Source: Pullibacteroides sp964436335 (GTDB taxonomy: Bacteria; Bacteroidota; Bacteroidia; Bacteroidales; P3). Taken from it: a stretch of DNA of 25,672 nt. Numbering within the stretch: position 1 is the first letter of the stretch; every line of letters begins with the position of its first letter. The DNA lies in contig CAYTCD010000018.1 in assembly GCA_964436335.1 (NCBI GenBank), positions 1 through 25,672 on the forward strand, written 5' to 3'. This document shows, piece by piece, positions 1 through 6,669 of this stretch. The notes under the pieces were generated by a model. The model ran no database searches and was not told where the DNA came from. It saw nothing but the letters and a program-made list of their open reading frames with translations. The translations under genes were made by a program, and so were the position numbers.

Positions 1-960
1 GAAATAGGCTATCTGGCCGATATGCGGTTCAATACCTGTCTTGAAGACGAAAAGACTCACCGGACCGTCCGGTTCGGGCGTCACCTCACGGCCATCTACC
101 GTTACAGGCCGCGGCATCTTGTCGGTACAAGGCACCACGTTGCCTAGAAATTCGAGTGTACGGCGCACACACATATCGCGACCGGCGCAAACGCAGAATA
201 CAGGAAAAATGCCCCGCGTTACAAGTCCGGCACGGATACCGGCACGCATATCGTCTTCGCTCAGCGTGCCTTCCTCAAAAAACTTGTTCATCAGCACGTC
301 GTCGTGTTCGGCGGCGGCTTCCACCAAGGCTTTGTGGAGTTCCATGGCCTTTTCCTGCTCGGTGTCGGGAATCGGCAGCACTTCGGGCACGCCGCCTTCG
401 GGCTTCCATTGGTACATCTTCATCTTGAGCACGTCGATAACGGCATGGAAACTGTTGCCCACCGTAACGGGATATTGCACGGGAACCACGCGGTTGCCCC
501 ATTGTTCGCGAAGTTGATGAACGGCATTGTCGTAATCGGCTTTTTCGTGGTCAAGCTGGTTTATGACAAAAATAACCGGTTTATGCAGTCTTTCGGTCTG
601 ACGGAACTGATTGATGGTGCCCACTTCCACACCATACTGCGCATTGATGACCATCAGCGCGGTATCGGTTACATTCAAGGCCGACACAGCCGCACCTGCA
701 AAATCGTCCGATCCCGGACAATCGATAAAGTTAAGCTTGCGGTCCTGCCAATTCACGCTGAAAACAGTGGAAAACACCGAATAGCCGTATTCCTTTTCTA
801 CCGGAAAATAGTCGCTCACCGTGTTTTTAGCTTCCACACTGCCTCTGCGCTTGATAACGCCGCCTTCATAAAGAATGGCTTCCGCCAAGGTGGTCTTACC
901 GGATCCGGCACTGCCCACAATGGCGATGTTTTTGATCTTGTCTGTCTGAAAATCACTCAT
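1..960 (-). CDS. fusA2: EF-G-like translation factor (EF-G2 type), N-terminal 320 codons, cut by window edge
   Basis: The reverse strand encodes 320 codons from an ATG at 958-960 to the window edge with no stop, so the C-terminus lies outside. The protein begins with a translational-GTPase G domain. The P-loop is GSAGSGKTT (residues 16-24), where ordinary EF-G has an AHxDxGKTT-type loop. The G3 region reads DCPGSDDF (80-87) in place of DTPGHVDF, so the catalytic histidine is a serine. G4 reads NQLD (134-137) instead of NKxD. This matches the second EF-G of Bacteroidota, known from Bacteroides thetaiotaomicron as EF-G2, which supports translocation without GTP hydrolysis and matters under carbon limitation and gut colonisation. 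It lies 4 bases downstream of aroK on the same strand, so it is probably co-transcribed. The family call is firm; that this copy is GTPase-deficient is inferred from the motif changes. Confidence 0.9.
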   Translation of the reverse strand, partial: MSDFQTDKIKNIAIVGSAGSGKTTLAEAILYEGGVIKRRGSVEAKNTVSDYFPVEKEYGYSVFSTVFSVNWQDRKLNFIDCPGSDDFAGAAVSALNVTDTALMVINAQYGVEVGTINQFRQTERLHKPVIFVINQLDHEKADYDNAVHQLREQWGNRVVPVQYPVTVGNSFHAVIDVLKMKMYQWKPEGGVPEVLPIPDTEQEKAMELHKALVEAAAEHDDVLMNKFFEEGTLSEDDMRAGIRAGLVTRGIFPVFCVCAGRDMCVRRTLEFLGNVVPCTDKMPRPVTVDGREVTPEPDGPVSLFVFKTGIEPHIGQIAYF

Positions 961-964
961 AGTT

Positions 965-1510
965 TTATCGTTTTTTGTTGTGTACTCCATCAACGCGCAG
1001 AATATCCGACACCCATCGGCAAAGGTTCTCGAAGCTTTCTTCCTGCCCTTTGAAACGATGCCGTGCCTGCAGGTAAAAAGGTTCCCTTTCCTTGATACCT
1101 TTTCTGACAAAAGACAAAACATCTTTTTTTTCAATGCCGTTCAATAACGGTCGGCGGTTTTTCTCAACATCGTTCCGCAAGCGCTCGGCAATCACTTCGG
1201 CGGGAACCTCCATATAAAGCGTGATTCCGTTCCGGTTCATATACGCCATATTGCCGTGAAAACAGGGAAGACCGCCGCCGGTTACCACAATGCCGTTCTG
1301 CGGTTCTATGCCGCGCAAAACCCGGCTTTCTTCGGTTCTGAACCTTTCTTCTCCGAACCGGGAAAAAATAGCGGGAACCGACATCCCCATTCTTTTTTCC
1401 ACTTCCCTGTCGGTATCTATAAGCGGTACGCCCAACACAGCCGACAACTGTTTCCCGGCGCTGCTTTTTCCGCAGGCCATGAAACCCACTATGTACAAGT
1501 TGTGCGGCAA
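965..1510 (-). CDS. aroK: Shikimate kinase
   Basis: A 181-residue cytoplasmic protein of normal family length (about 170-190). It phosphorylates shikimate to shikimate 3-phosphate with ATP in the chorismate pathway. The Walker A loop GFMACGKS lies at residues 9-16, followed by the DTD metal and shikimate-binding motif (LIDTDREVE), the FSRFGEERFRTEE segment with the conserved arginine, the substrate-binding VTGGGLP loop and the lid RRPLL. The start MPHNLYIVGF puts the P-loop at the expected distance from the N-terminus. It sits 18 bases after the sod stop and 4 bases before the EF-G-like gene, which suggests one transcript. Confidence 0.95.
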   Translation of the reverse strand: MPHNLYIVGFMACGKSSAGKQLSAVLGVPLIDTDREVEKRMGMSVPAIFSRFGEERFRTEESRVLRGIEPQNGIVVTGGGLPCFHGNMAYMNRNGITLYMEVPAEVIAERLRNDVEKNRRPLLNGIEKKDVLSFVRKGIKEREPFYLQARHRFKGQEESFENLCRWVSDILRVDGVHNKKR

Positions 1511-1528
1511 GACTATGAGGTTTAGGAT

Positions 1529-2110
1529 CTATTCTTCAAAACGGGTTTCGATGCCCTTCCAATCCACTATGTTCCAGAAGTCGGCGATATAATCGGGACG
1601 GCGGTTCTGTTTGTCGAGATAATAGGCGTGTTCCCATACGTCGATTACCAAAAGGGGTTCCTTATCATCACGCAAGGGATTGCCCGCATTGGGGGTGGAA
1701 ACGATTTCAAGTCCGTTTTCGCCATCCACCAGCCATACCCAGCCTGAACCGAACAATCCTGCGGCAGCAGTCGAGAACGCGTCTTTAAAGGCCTCGAACG
1801 AGCCCCATTTTTCATCGATGGCTTTTGCCAACTCGCCAGCCGGTTTTCCACCGCCATCGGGAGAAAGACAATGCCAATAAAACGTATGGTTCCACACTTG
1901 GGCGGCATTGTTGTAAAGCGGTCCCTCGGCTTCTTCGATAATCCTCTCCAAACCGGCGTCTTCAAAAGGTGTGCCTGCCTTCAGTTTATTGAGGTTGTCC
2001 ACGTAAGCCTTGTGATGCTTGCCGTAATGAAAAGAAAGAGTGTTGGCCGATATATGCGGTTCCAGCGCGTTTTCCGCATACGGCAGAGGAGGCAATTCAA
2101 ATGTCTTCAT
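1529..2110 (-). CDS. sodB: Superoxide dismutase, Fe type (possibly cambialistic Fe/Mn)
   Basis: A 193-residue enzyme that dismutates superoxide to hydrogen peroxide and oxygen in the cytoplasm. The metal ligands are visible: H28 (SFHYGKHH), H75 (VWNHTFYW), D157 and H161 (DVWEHAYY). Gln71 in AAQVWNH is the outer-sphere glutamine position of iron SODs, and FGSGWVWLV also follows the Fe-SOD pattern. Some Bacteroidales enzymes of this type work with either metal, which sequence alone does not settle. The open frame continues upstream to 2350, but the start MKTFELPPLPY at 2108-2110 matches the family N-terminus; the extension is dropped because it covers the leader and the neighbouring terminator. 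It is the first gene of a probable sod-aroK-EF-G transcript. Confidence 0.96.
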   Translation of the reverse strand: MKTFELPPLPYAENALEPHISANTLSFHYGKHHKAYVDNLNKLKAGTPFEDAGLERIIEEAEGPLYNNAAQVWNHTFYWHCLSPDGGGKPAGELAKAIDEKWGSFEAFKDAFSTAAAGLFGSGWVWLVDGENGLEIVSTPNAGNPLRDDKEPLLVIDVWEHAYYLDKQNRRPDYIADFWNIVDWKGIETRFEE

Positions 2111-2188
2111 GGTTTTTTGATTTTTAGTTCCGTACCACAGCCCGACCCAATGTCGAAAGCGACCGCCGGACAAAGGCACCTGATTCCG

Positions 2189-2196
2189 TAAAGATA
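2189..2196 (-). promoter_or_regulatory. Possible -7 element for sod
   Basis: On the reverse strand this reads TATCTTTA, one base from the Bacteroidota -7 consensus TAnnTTTG, about 79 bases before the sod start. No convincing TTTG lies at the -33 position, so this is a weak call supported mainly by position. Confidence 0.35.
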
Positions 2197-2250
2197 CGAA
2201 AAAATCCATTAGAGCATTACAGAACGGCCATTTTGTTGCTACGCATATAT

Positions 2251-2284
2251 AAAAAAGCGGTCCCGCAGATTGTACGGAACCGCC
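2251..2284 (-). terminator. Rho-independent terminator of the secreted-protein pair
   Basis: Read on the reverse strand, GCGGTTCCG and CGGGACCGC form a 9-base stem with one weak pair around an 8-9 base loop, followed directly by six T residues. It lies 35 bases after the stop of the 220-residue secreted protein, so it ends that transcript and insulates it from sod. Confidence 0.75.
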
Positions 2285-2318
2285 TTCGATCGCGTCAAAC
2301 GCCTCATGAACACCCGGA

Positions 2319-2981
2319 CTACCGGTCGTCGTTCTCCTTGATCTGTTCAATGGAGACCTCCTTTACCTTAATGGTGTTCTTGCCTTCCACGATAAAGCCG
2401 AACATTTTGGAAGAAATTTCTTCTTTACACTTGTAAACCTCCATATTGTTTACCGAAAAGACAAGCTGCAAACCTTTTTTCTCGATTTCAAATTCTACCT
2501 CCTTGTCTTTGCCTGGTTTTAATATGATATCGCCGCTTACATTAGTATTCAACCTTATCCGTTGAGCATCTTTTTTCGCCATCACATATTCAACCTCTGA
2601 GCCATTGCATACCTTGTATCTGCCTTCGGCTACTAAAAACGATTTAAAACTGCCCTTCTCCTGCTTTTCCTTATAATCATAAACAAGTCCGAAATAATTG
2701 TCCTTGCTGATTTTGGGAACCAGCATGCTCACCTTTATCTTAAAGTTTTCCTTTACGTTAAACGGAAGGTTTGTGATAGATTTGGCGGGTTCCGACTTTT
2801 GTTTGTTTGTCAATATATAAAAACCACCCGTAAGGGTTGCGGAAGTTGCTTTTGTGGCGAACTCCTCCCACTGCAAACGATTGTCTTCAAAATTATCCCG
2901 AATAATATTCTTTTCTTGGGCCGATAGGAAACACCTTCCAGAAAACAAAAGGACCAAGAAAATGAAAACTATATTCTTCAT
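2319..2981 (-). CDS. Secreted protein of unknown function, likely jelly-roll (concanavalin/LamG-like) fold
   Basis: A 220-residue protein with a clear signal peptide (basic MKN start, hydrophobic core, probable cleavage after FLSAQ near residue 22). The mature part has alternating beta-strand segments. An early IRDNFEDNRLQWEEF stretch and later blocks NYFGLVYDY, FKSFLVAEGRYKV, LQLVFSVNNMEVYKC and MFGFIVEGKNTIKV resemble the pattern of 3-keto-disaccharide hydrolase/LamG-like jelly-roll domains. I see no catalytic motif. It is 11 bases downstream of the PEGA-domain protein and followed by a terminator, so the two form a transcription unit. Its DNA is noticeably more AT-rich than the flanking housekeeping genes. 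The fold is a pattern-based guess and no function is assigned. Confidence 0.7.
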   Translation of the reverse strand: MKNIVFIFLVLLFSGRCFLSAQEKNIIRDNFEDNRLQWEEFATKATSATLTGGFYILTNKQKSEPAKSITNLPFNVKENFKIKVSMLVPKISKDNYFGLVYDYKEKQEKGSFKSFLVAEGRYKVCNGSEVEYVMAKKDAQRIRLNTNVSGDIILKPGKDKEVEFEIEKKGLQLVFSVNNMEVYKCKEEISSKMFGFIVEGKNTIKVKEVSIEQIKENDDR

Positions 2982-2992
2982 TACTTTAATCT

Positions 2993-3670
2993 TTAAAGAT
3001 TGCTACCCAAGGTGGTTTGAAGTTCCGAAATAACTTGTCCATATTTTTTCAGAACGCGGTCGTATTTCTGGAAACACTGTTCATTGTGTCCACATTCGTC
3101 TTGATCGGCGATTTCAGAATACACTTTCACTCTATAGGATAAATCACCTTCTTCAAGTGTCTGCAATCTTATTTCAAGGCGAGTTCTCACAATCTGATTG
3201 CCAAATTCTTCAAATACCCAACCGGTTTTAATCCATCCGGCAGCCTTATCGCGGATTTCCACGTTTTCAAAATTATTAATGGCTATATTCATCAACCTAC
3301 GCCATACAACATCTTCGGTCATTCCCTTCTTACAATTGACGGAGAAAAATTTATTGGCTATGTCCATACCTTCCCCGGATCCCACCGAATTCATTGCGGC
3401 TTCATCCTGCATTAATCTGTAAGATATTGTTTTACGAGGATCTTCCTTCATCAGGCGTACTGTTTTAGGTTGATAACCGACAGCTTCAAACTTCAATATC
3501 ATAAATTCATCCCGACCCGAAAACTTAACCGTGTACATACCTGTACCCACTTCCGATCCATTCACATAAATTTTGGCATTGTCGGGAATCACATGGATGG
3601 TTTTGACAGGTCCGGCCATAGCGAACTGCATTCCCATGAACATCAAAAAAAGAATCGTAATCTTTTTCAT
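2993..3670 (-). CDS. Secreted PEGA-domain protein of unknown function
   Basis: A 225-residue protein with a signal peptide (MKKITILFLMFMGMQFAMAG, cleavage near residue 20). Residues about 22-88 look like a PEGA domain: a short beta-sandwich repeat with the signatures AKIYVNGSEVGTG and LKFEAVGYQPKTVRL, as in surface-associated Bacteroidota proteins. The rest, about 90-225, has no recognisable family. It contains a WRRLMNIAINNFENVEI segment and a cysteine-containing stretch near its end (DECGHNEQCFQKY). It is the first gene of the pair with the jelly-roll-like protein; joint export suggests an envelope role, which is inference. The upstream 90 bases are extremely AT-rich. Confidence 0.75.
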   Translation of the reverse strand: MKKITILFLMFMGMQFAMAGPVKTIHVIPDNAKIYVNGSEVGTGMYTVKFSGRDEFMILKFEAVGYQPKTVRLMKEDPRKTISYRLMQDEAAMNSVGSGEGMDIANKFFSVNCKKGMTEDVVWRRLMNIAINNFENVEIRDKAAGWIKTGWVFEEFGNQIVRTRLEIRLQTLEEGDLSYRVKVYSEIADQDECGHNEQCFQKYDRVLKKYGQVISELQTTLGSNL

Positions 3671-3834
3671 TGCAATTGATTTTTACATAACCCTCTTATA
3701 AAGGATTATTATATTAATAATTAATTAGTTATTTTGTATTTAATCGCCTATTTGATATGGAACAATCCGTAAAATTAATACAAAAACTCAAACAAAAAAA
3801 ACGGAACGGTGATTTTTACCGGAAATTGGACAGA

Positions 3835-3882
3835 AGAAAAACATCTGGCAGGAATAGGAGAAAAACATCTAGTAAGAACAGG
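3835..3882. repeat. Two tandem copies of a 24-base imperfect repeat
   Basis: Copies at 3835-3858 and 3859-3882 both begin AGAAAAACATCT and match at 20 of 24 positions by eye. They lie in non-coding sequence just after the kamA terminator (in kamA's direction of transcription). A third partial start (AGAGAAAAAAAG) follows. Function unknown. Confidence 0.6.
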
Positions 3883-3890
3883 AGAGAAAA

Positions 3891-3922
3891 AAAGGCGTTC
3901 CGTTTAAAAACGGAACGCCTTT
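3891..3922 (-). terminator. Strong rho-independent terminator of the lysine fermentation operon
   Basis: AAAGGCGTTCCG and CGGAACGCCTTT form a perfect 12-base stem that can extend inward. On the reverse strand the stem is followed by a run of seven T. It lies about 50 bases after the kamA stop codon. On the forward strand only three T follow, so it mainly ends reverse-strand transcription. Confidence 0.9.
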
Positions 3923-3973
3923 GCAAAAAAGCGCCTTCTCCAACAGGCTTGCGCTCGCAGAACAGCGGCTATT

Positions 3974-5341
3974 TTATTTACGTTTGCCCGCTTTGGTGAC
4001 TTTGGGCTGCGCTTTTTTGGCGGCTGCCTTGGCAGCCGTTTCTCTCTTCTTGGCCGCCGGTTTGGCCGCTTTCGCTTTCTTAAGCTCAGCCTGGCGTTTC
4101 TTGGAACGCTCATGTCTTTCCAATACCGCCGGTTCCAGCGAGATGTTCTCGTTGGGCAGGCTTAACAACTGGCTTACACCCTCGGTCTTGAGGTTCTTGC
4201 GGTCTATTTCGGCCGAAATGCGGTTATCGTAGTCCACCGGTTCGGTATAGGTGGTGATAACGCCTTCGAAGTTGCGCAAAATCGCCTTGCCGCCGCCCAG
4301 CGAAATCAGATACTGGGGCATAACGGGAATCTTGCCGCCGCCACCGGGCGCGTCCACCACGAAAGTAGGAACGGCGTAACCCGACACATGGCCGCGCAAG
4401 CCTTCGATAATCTCGATACCCTTGCTTACCGGCGTGCGGAAATGTTCCAGACCCATCGAAAGGTCGCATTGGTAGATGTAGTACGGACGTACCCGAATCT
4501 TCACCAATTCGCATACCAGTTTCTTCATAATGCTCACCGCATCGTTCACACCGCGCAGCAACACACTCTGGTTGCCCAAAGGAATACCGGCGTTGGCCAG
4601 ACGCGCACAGGCGGCGGCACTTTCTTCGGTAATTTCGTTGGGGTGGTTAAAGTGCGTGTTGAGCCAAACGGGATGATACTTGGAAAGCATCTTCACCAGT
4701 TCGGGCGTGATACGCTGCGGGCAGACCACCGGCACGCGGCTTCCGATACGGATAATCTCCACATGCTTGATGGCGCGCAAACGTTTGATGATGTATTCCA
4801 GCTTGGCATCCGACACCAACAAGGCATCGCCGCCCGACAGCAACACATCGCGCACCTGCGGTGTGCGTTCAATGTATTCCAAGGCTTTTTCGATGCGTTC
4901 CTTGGGGCTTTCGCAGTCGTTCTGACCCGCAAAACGGCGGCGGGTGCAGTGACGGCAATACATCGAGCACTGGTCGGTAATCAAAAAGAGAACCCGGTCC
5001 GGATAACGGTGGGTAAGACCCGGTGCAGGCGAATCCTCGTCTTCGTGCAGGGGGTCAAGCAAATCGGCAGCCGACACATGGGTTTCAGCCCCTGTGGGAA
5101 TAGCCTGTTTGCGCACGGGATCGTTGGGATCCTTGGGGTCGATAAGGCTCAGGTAGTACGGCGTAATGGCCATACGGAGCGTCTTGAGCGTCTTTTTAAC
5201 CCCCGCTTCCTCGTCTTTGGTAAGCTTTACGTATTTCTTGAGGTCTTCGAGCGTTTCGATACGGTTCTTGACCTGCCAATGCCAATCGTTCCACTGGGCA
5301 TCGGTAACTTTGGGAAACAACTCTTTTCTACGGCTTTTCAT
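3974..5341 (-). CDS. kamA: L-lysine 2,3-aminomutase with extra basic C-terminal tail
   Basis: A 455-residue radical-SAM, PLP-dependent enzyme that converts L-lysine to L-beta-lysine, the first step of lysine fermentation. The cluster-binding CxxxCxxC motif is Cys125, Cys129 and Cys132 (CSMYCRHC), and the PLP lysine is K337 in APGGGGKIP. These positions are the same as in the Clostridium subterminale enzyme, so the catalytic core is collinear. The characterised enzyme has about 416 residues. This one continues with a tail from about residue 412 that is almost entirely Lys, Arg and Ala (15 Lys, 4 Arg and 13 Ala in 44), like a histone H1 tail. The gene is the last of the lysine operon, 240 bases after kdd, separated from it by a large palindrome and followed by a strong terminator. 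Confidence 0.96.
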   Translation of the reverse strand: MKSRRKELFPKVTDAQWNDWHWQVKNRIETLEDLKKYVKLTKDEEAGVKKTLKTLRMAITPYYLSLIDPKDPNDPVRKQAIPTGAETHVSAADLLDPLHEDEDSPAPGLTHRYPDRVLFLITDQCSMYCRHCTRRRFAGQNDCESPKERIEKALEYIERTPQVRDVLLSGGDALLVSDAKLEYIIKRLRAIKHVEIIRIGSRVPVVCPQRITPELVKMLSKYHPVWLNTHFNHPNEITEESAAACARLANAGIPLGNQSVLLRGVNDAVSIMKKLVCELVKIRVRPYYIYQCDLSMGLEHFRTPVSKGIEIIEGLRGHVSGYAVPTFVVDAPGGGGKIPVMPQYLISLGGGKAILRNFEGVITTYTEPVDYDNRISAEIDRKNLKTEGVSQLLSLPNENISLEPAVLERHERSKKRQAELKKAKAAKPAAKKRETAAKAAAKKAQPKVTKAGKRK

Positions 5342-5389
5342 AACTGTTGTTTTTTAACCGACGTTTTCACGCCTCGGCATAACCCAAGC

Positions 5390-5423
5390 AAGCTGGCTTT
5401 TGCTCTCGGCTTAAGAAAAACGT
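5390..5423. repeat. Short intergenic repeat, copy 1
   Basis: The segment ending CTCGGCTTAAGAAAAACGT (5405-5423) recurs with one change at 9459-9477. The preceding bases (AAGCTGG here, AAGATGG there) also align with one indel. Both copies are intergenic and in the same orientation. A further degenerate CTCGGCATAA lies just upstream here (5373-5382). It may be part of a dispersed genomic repeat. Confidence 0.5.
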
Positions 5424-5457
5424 TCAATTTAAAAGGAAACTGTCAGGTGGGTTTTAT

Positions 5458-5583
5458 AAAAAGCACTCAAAAGGTTGTAGATGCAAGGCTCTGCCTGACA
5501 AAAAACGAGGGATCTTACTTAAGTAAGTGACCGACTTTTTGCCAGGCAGGAACGCAGCAGATGCAACCTTTTCAGCGTTTTTT
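5458..5583. repeat. 126-base imperfect palindromic element between kdd and kamA
   Basis: Two arms of about 63 bases meet at the perfect palindrome CTTACTTAAGTAAG (5514-5527). The arms share AAAAGGTTG at the outside, CTGCCTG followed by a run of A in the middle, and CTTACTT at the centre, with mismatches between. The right arm ends on the kdd stop codon. As reverse-strand RNA it would fold into a long interrupted hairpin followed by GTGCTTTTTATAAAA. It could be a MITE-like or REP-like mobile palindrome, or an attenuator between kdd and kamA. Confidence 0.75.
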
Positions 5584-6631
5584 ACGCGTATAACTCAGTG
5601 AAAATATCACGCAACTCCTTGCATTCACGCAACTCCTGCAAGGTGATTTCGGCATGGCCCTTGGTGTAGCCGTTGCCCACGATCATGGTAACGTCCTTGC
5701 CCACGCCTTCGGCACCCAAAGCGGCTTTGGTAAAGGAAGTGGCCATCGAGAAGAAATAAACCACACCGTCGTCCTTGGTGCAGAGGATGCTGGTCATTTC
5801 GGTGTTTTCGATGTTCACGTTGTTGATGCACACATCGCAGAGCTTGCCGTTGGTGAGCTTCTCGATTTCTTCGTAGATAGCCACGGGCTGGGTGGCGTCG
5901 GCGGAGAAAACATAGTCGCAGAAGCCGAGTTTCTTCATACGCTCGGTGCTCTTGGGGCTGTGGCAGAGGCCGATAACCTTACCGGTAACGCCGGCGCGTT
6001 TCTTGGCTTCGTAGCAGCAGAGCATACCGCTCTTGCCGCCCGCACCGATAATCAGAACCGTATCGCCGGGTTTCACCAACTTGGCCGTCTGTGCGGGAGC
6101 ACCGGCCACGTCCAGAGCCGAGAGAGCCAGATTTTCGGGCAGGTCGGAAGGAATCTTGGCATAGATGCCGCTTTCGAACAAGATAGCCTTGCCGTCGATG
6201 TCCACTTGGTCGATGTCGGGACGGATATCCTTGATTTTGTCGATGCGCAAGGGCGTCAGCGACAACGAAACGAGGGTGGCGATTTTGTCGCCTTCCTTCA
6301 AGTCGATTTTGCCTTTGAGCGCGTCGCCGATTTTCTCCACGGTGCCGAGCAACATACCGCCCGAACCGGTCACGGGGTTGCGGTGCTTGCCTTGTTTTTC
6401 CACAATGCCCATCATGATTTCGGCGATTTTGGCCTTGTCGCCGCCGGCCTGTTCTTCAATTTGGGTGAAGCTGGCCGAGTCGATATTCAACGTCTGTACG
6501 TCAATCAAGATTTCGTTGTCGTAGAGAACATCCATGTTGTTGTCTACTTTGTCGGCGGGCTGGGGAAGAACGCCTTTGGGGGAAATCACACGGTGTGTAC
6601 CGTACTTGCTGCCTTTAGGTTGTGTACTCAT
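5582..6631 (-). CDS. kdd: L-erythro-3,5-diaminohexanoate dehydrogenase
   Basis: A 349-residue enzyme, normal for the family. It oxidises and deaminates 3,5-diaminohexanoate to 5-amino-3-oxohexanoate with NAD+, the third step of lysine fermentation. It has an N-terminal catalytic region (SKYGTHRVISPKGVLPQ) and a Rossmann domain with IIGAGGKSG at residues 195-202. Position between kce and kamA in a lysine operon supports the assignment. It begins 38 bases after the kce stop. Its own stop overlaps the edge of the palindrome that separates it from kamA. Confidence 0.93.
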   Translation of the reverse strand: MSTQPKGSKYGTHRVISPKGVLPQPADKVDNNMDVLYDNEILIDVQTLNIDSASFTQIEEQAGGDKAKIAEIMMGIVEKQGKHRNPVTGSGGMLLGTVEKIGDALKGKIDLKEGDKIATLVSLSLTPLRIDKIKDIRPDIDQVDIDGKAILFESGIYAKIPSDLPENLALSALDVAGAPAQTAKLVKPGDTVLIIGAGGKSGMLCCYEAKKRAGVTGKVIGLCHSPKSTERMKKLGFCDYVFSADATQPVAIYEEIEKLTNGKLCDVCINNVNIENTEMTSILCTKDDGVVYFFSMATSFTKAALGAEGVGKDVTMIVGNGYTKGHAEITLQELRECKELRDIFTELYA

Positions 6632-6669
6632 TGCTTTGTATTTTTTTAAATTATTAATCTTTTGTATTA

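Larger units (their letters stand above)
3671..3973. other. Intergenic region between the PEGA gene and kamA, no supported gene
   Basis: About 300 bases without a convincing gene. The first 90 bases are very AT-rich and probably hold the promoter of the reverse-strand PEGA gene, although no clean TTTG/TAnnTTTG pair is visible. An 80-codon forward open frame (3757-3999) made largely of Lys and Arg runs through a tandem repeat, the kamA terminator and the kamA 3' end, so I do not call it. The remainder holds that repeat (3835-3882) and the terminator (3891-3922). Confidence 0.6.

Noticed and set aside
304..1053. A 249-codon forward open frame at the left edge
   Set aside because: Antisense to the EF-G-like gene, whose frame runs off the window and carries clear G motifs.
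2111..2350. N-terminal extension of superoxide dismutase
   Set aside because: The extra 80 residues do not belong to the family and overlap the neighbouring terminator and the probable promoter.
3757..3999. An 80-codon Lys/Arg-rich forward frame after the kamA terminator
   Set aside because: It reads through a perfect terminator stem and the 3' end of kamA on the other strand; its basic character comes from A-rich sequence and a tandem repeat. No clean promoter precedes it.
4388..5530. A 380-codon forward open frame opposite kamA
   Set aside because: Antisense to a clear KamA; it also runs through the palindrome and repeat in the intergenic region.
5654..6649. A 331-codon forward open frame opposite kdd
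   Set aside because: Shadow of kdd, with repetitive His/Val/Gly/Phe composition and no family signature.
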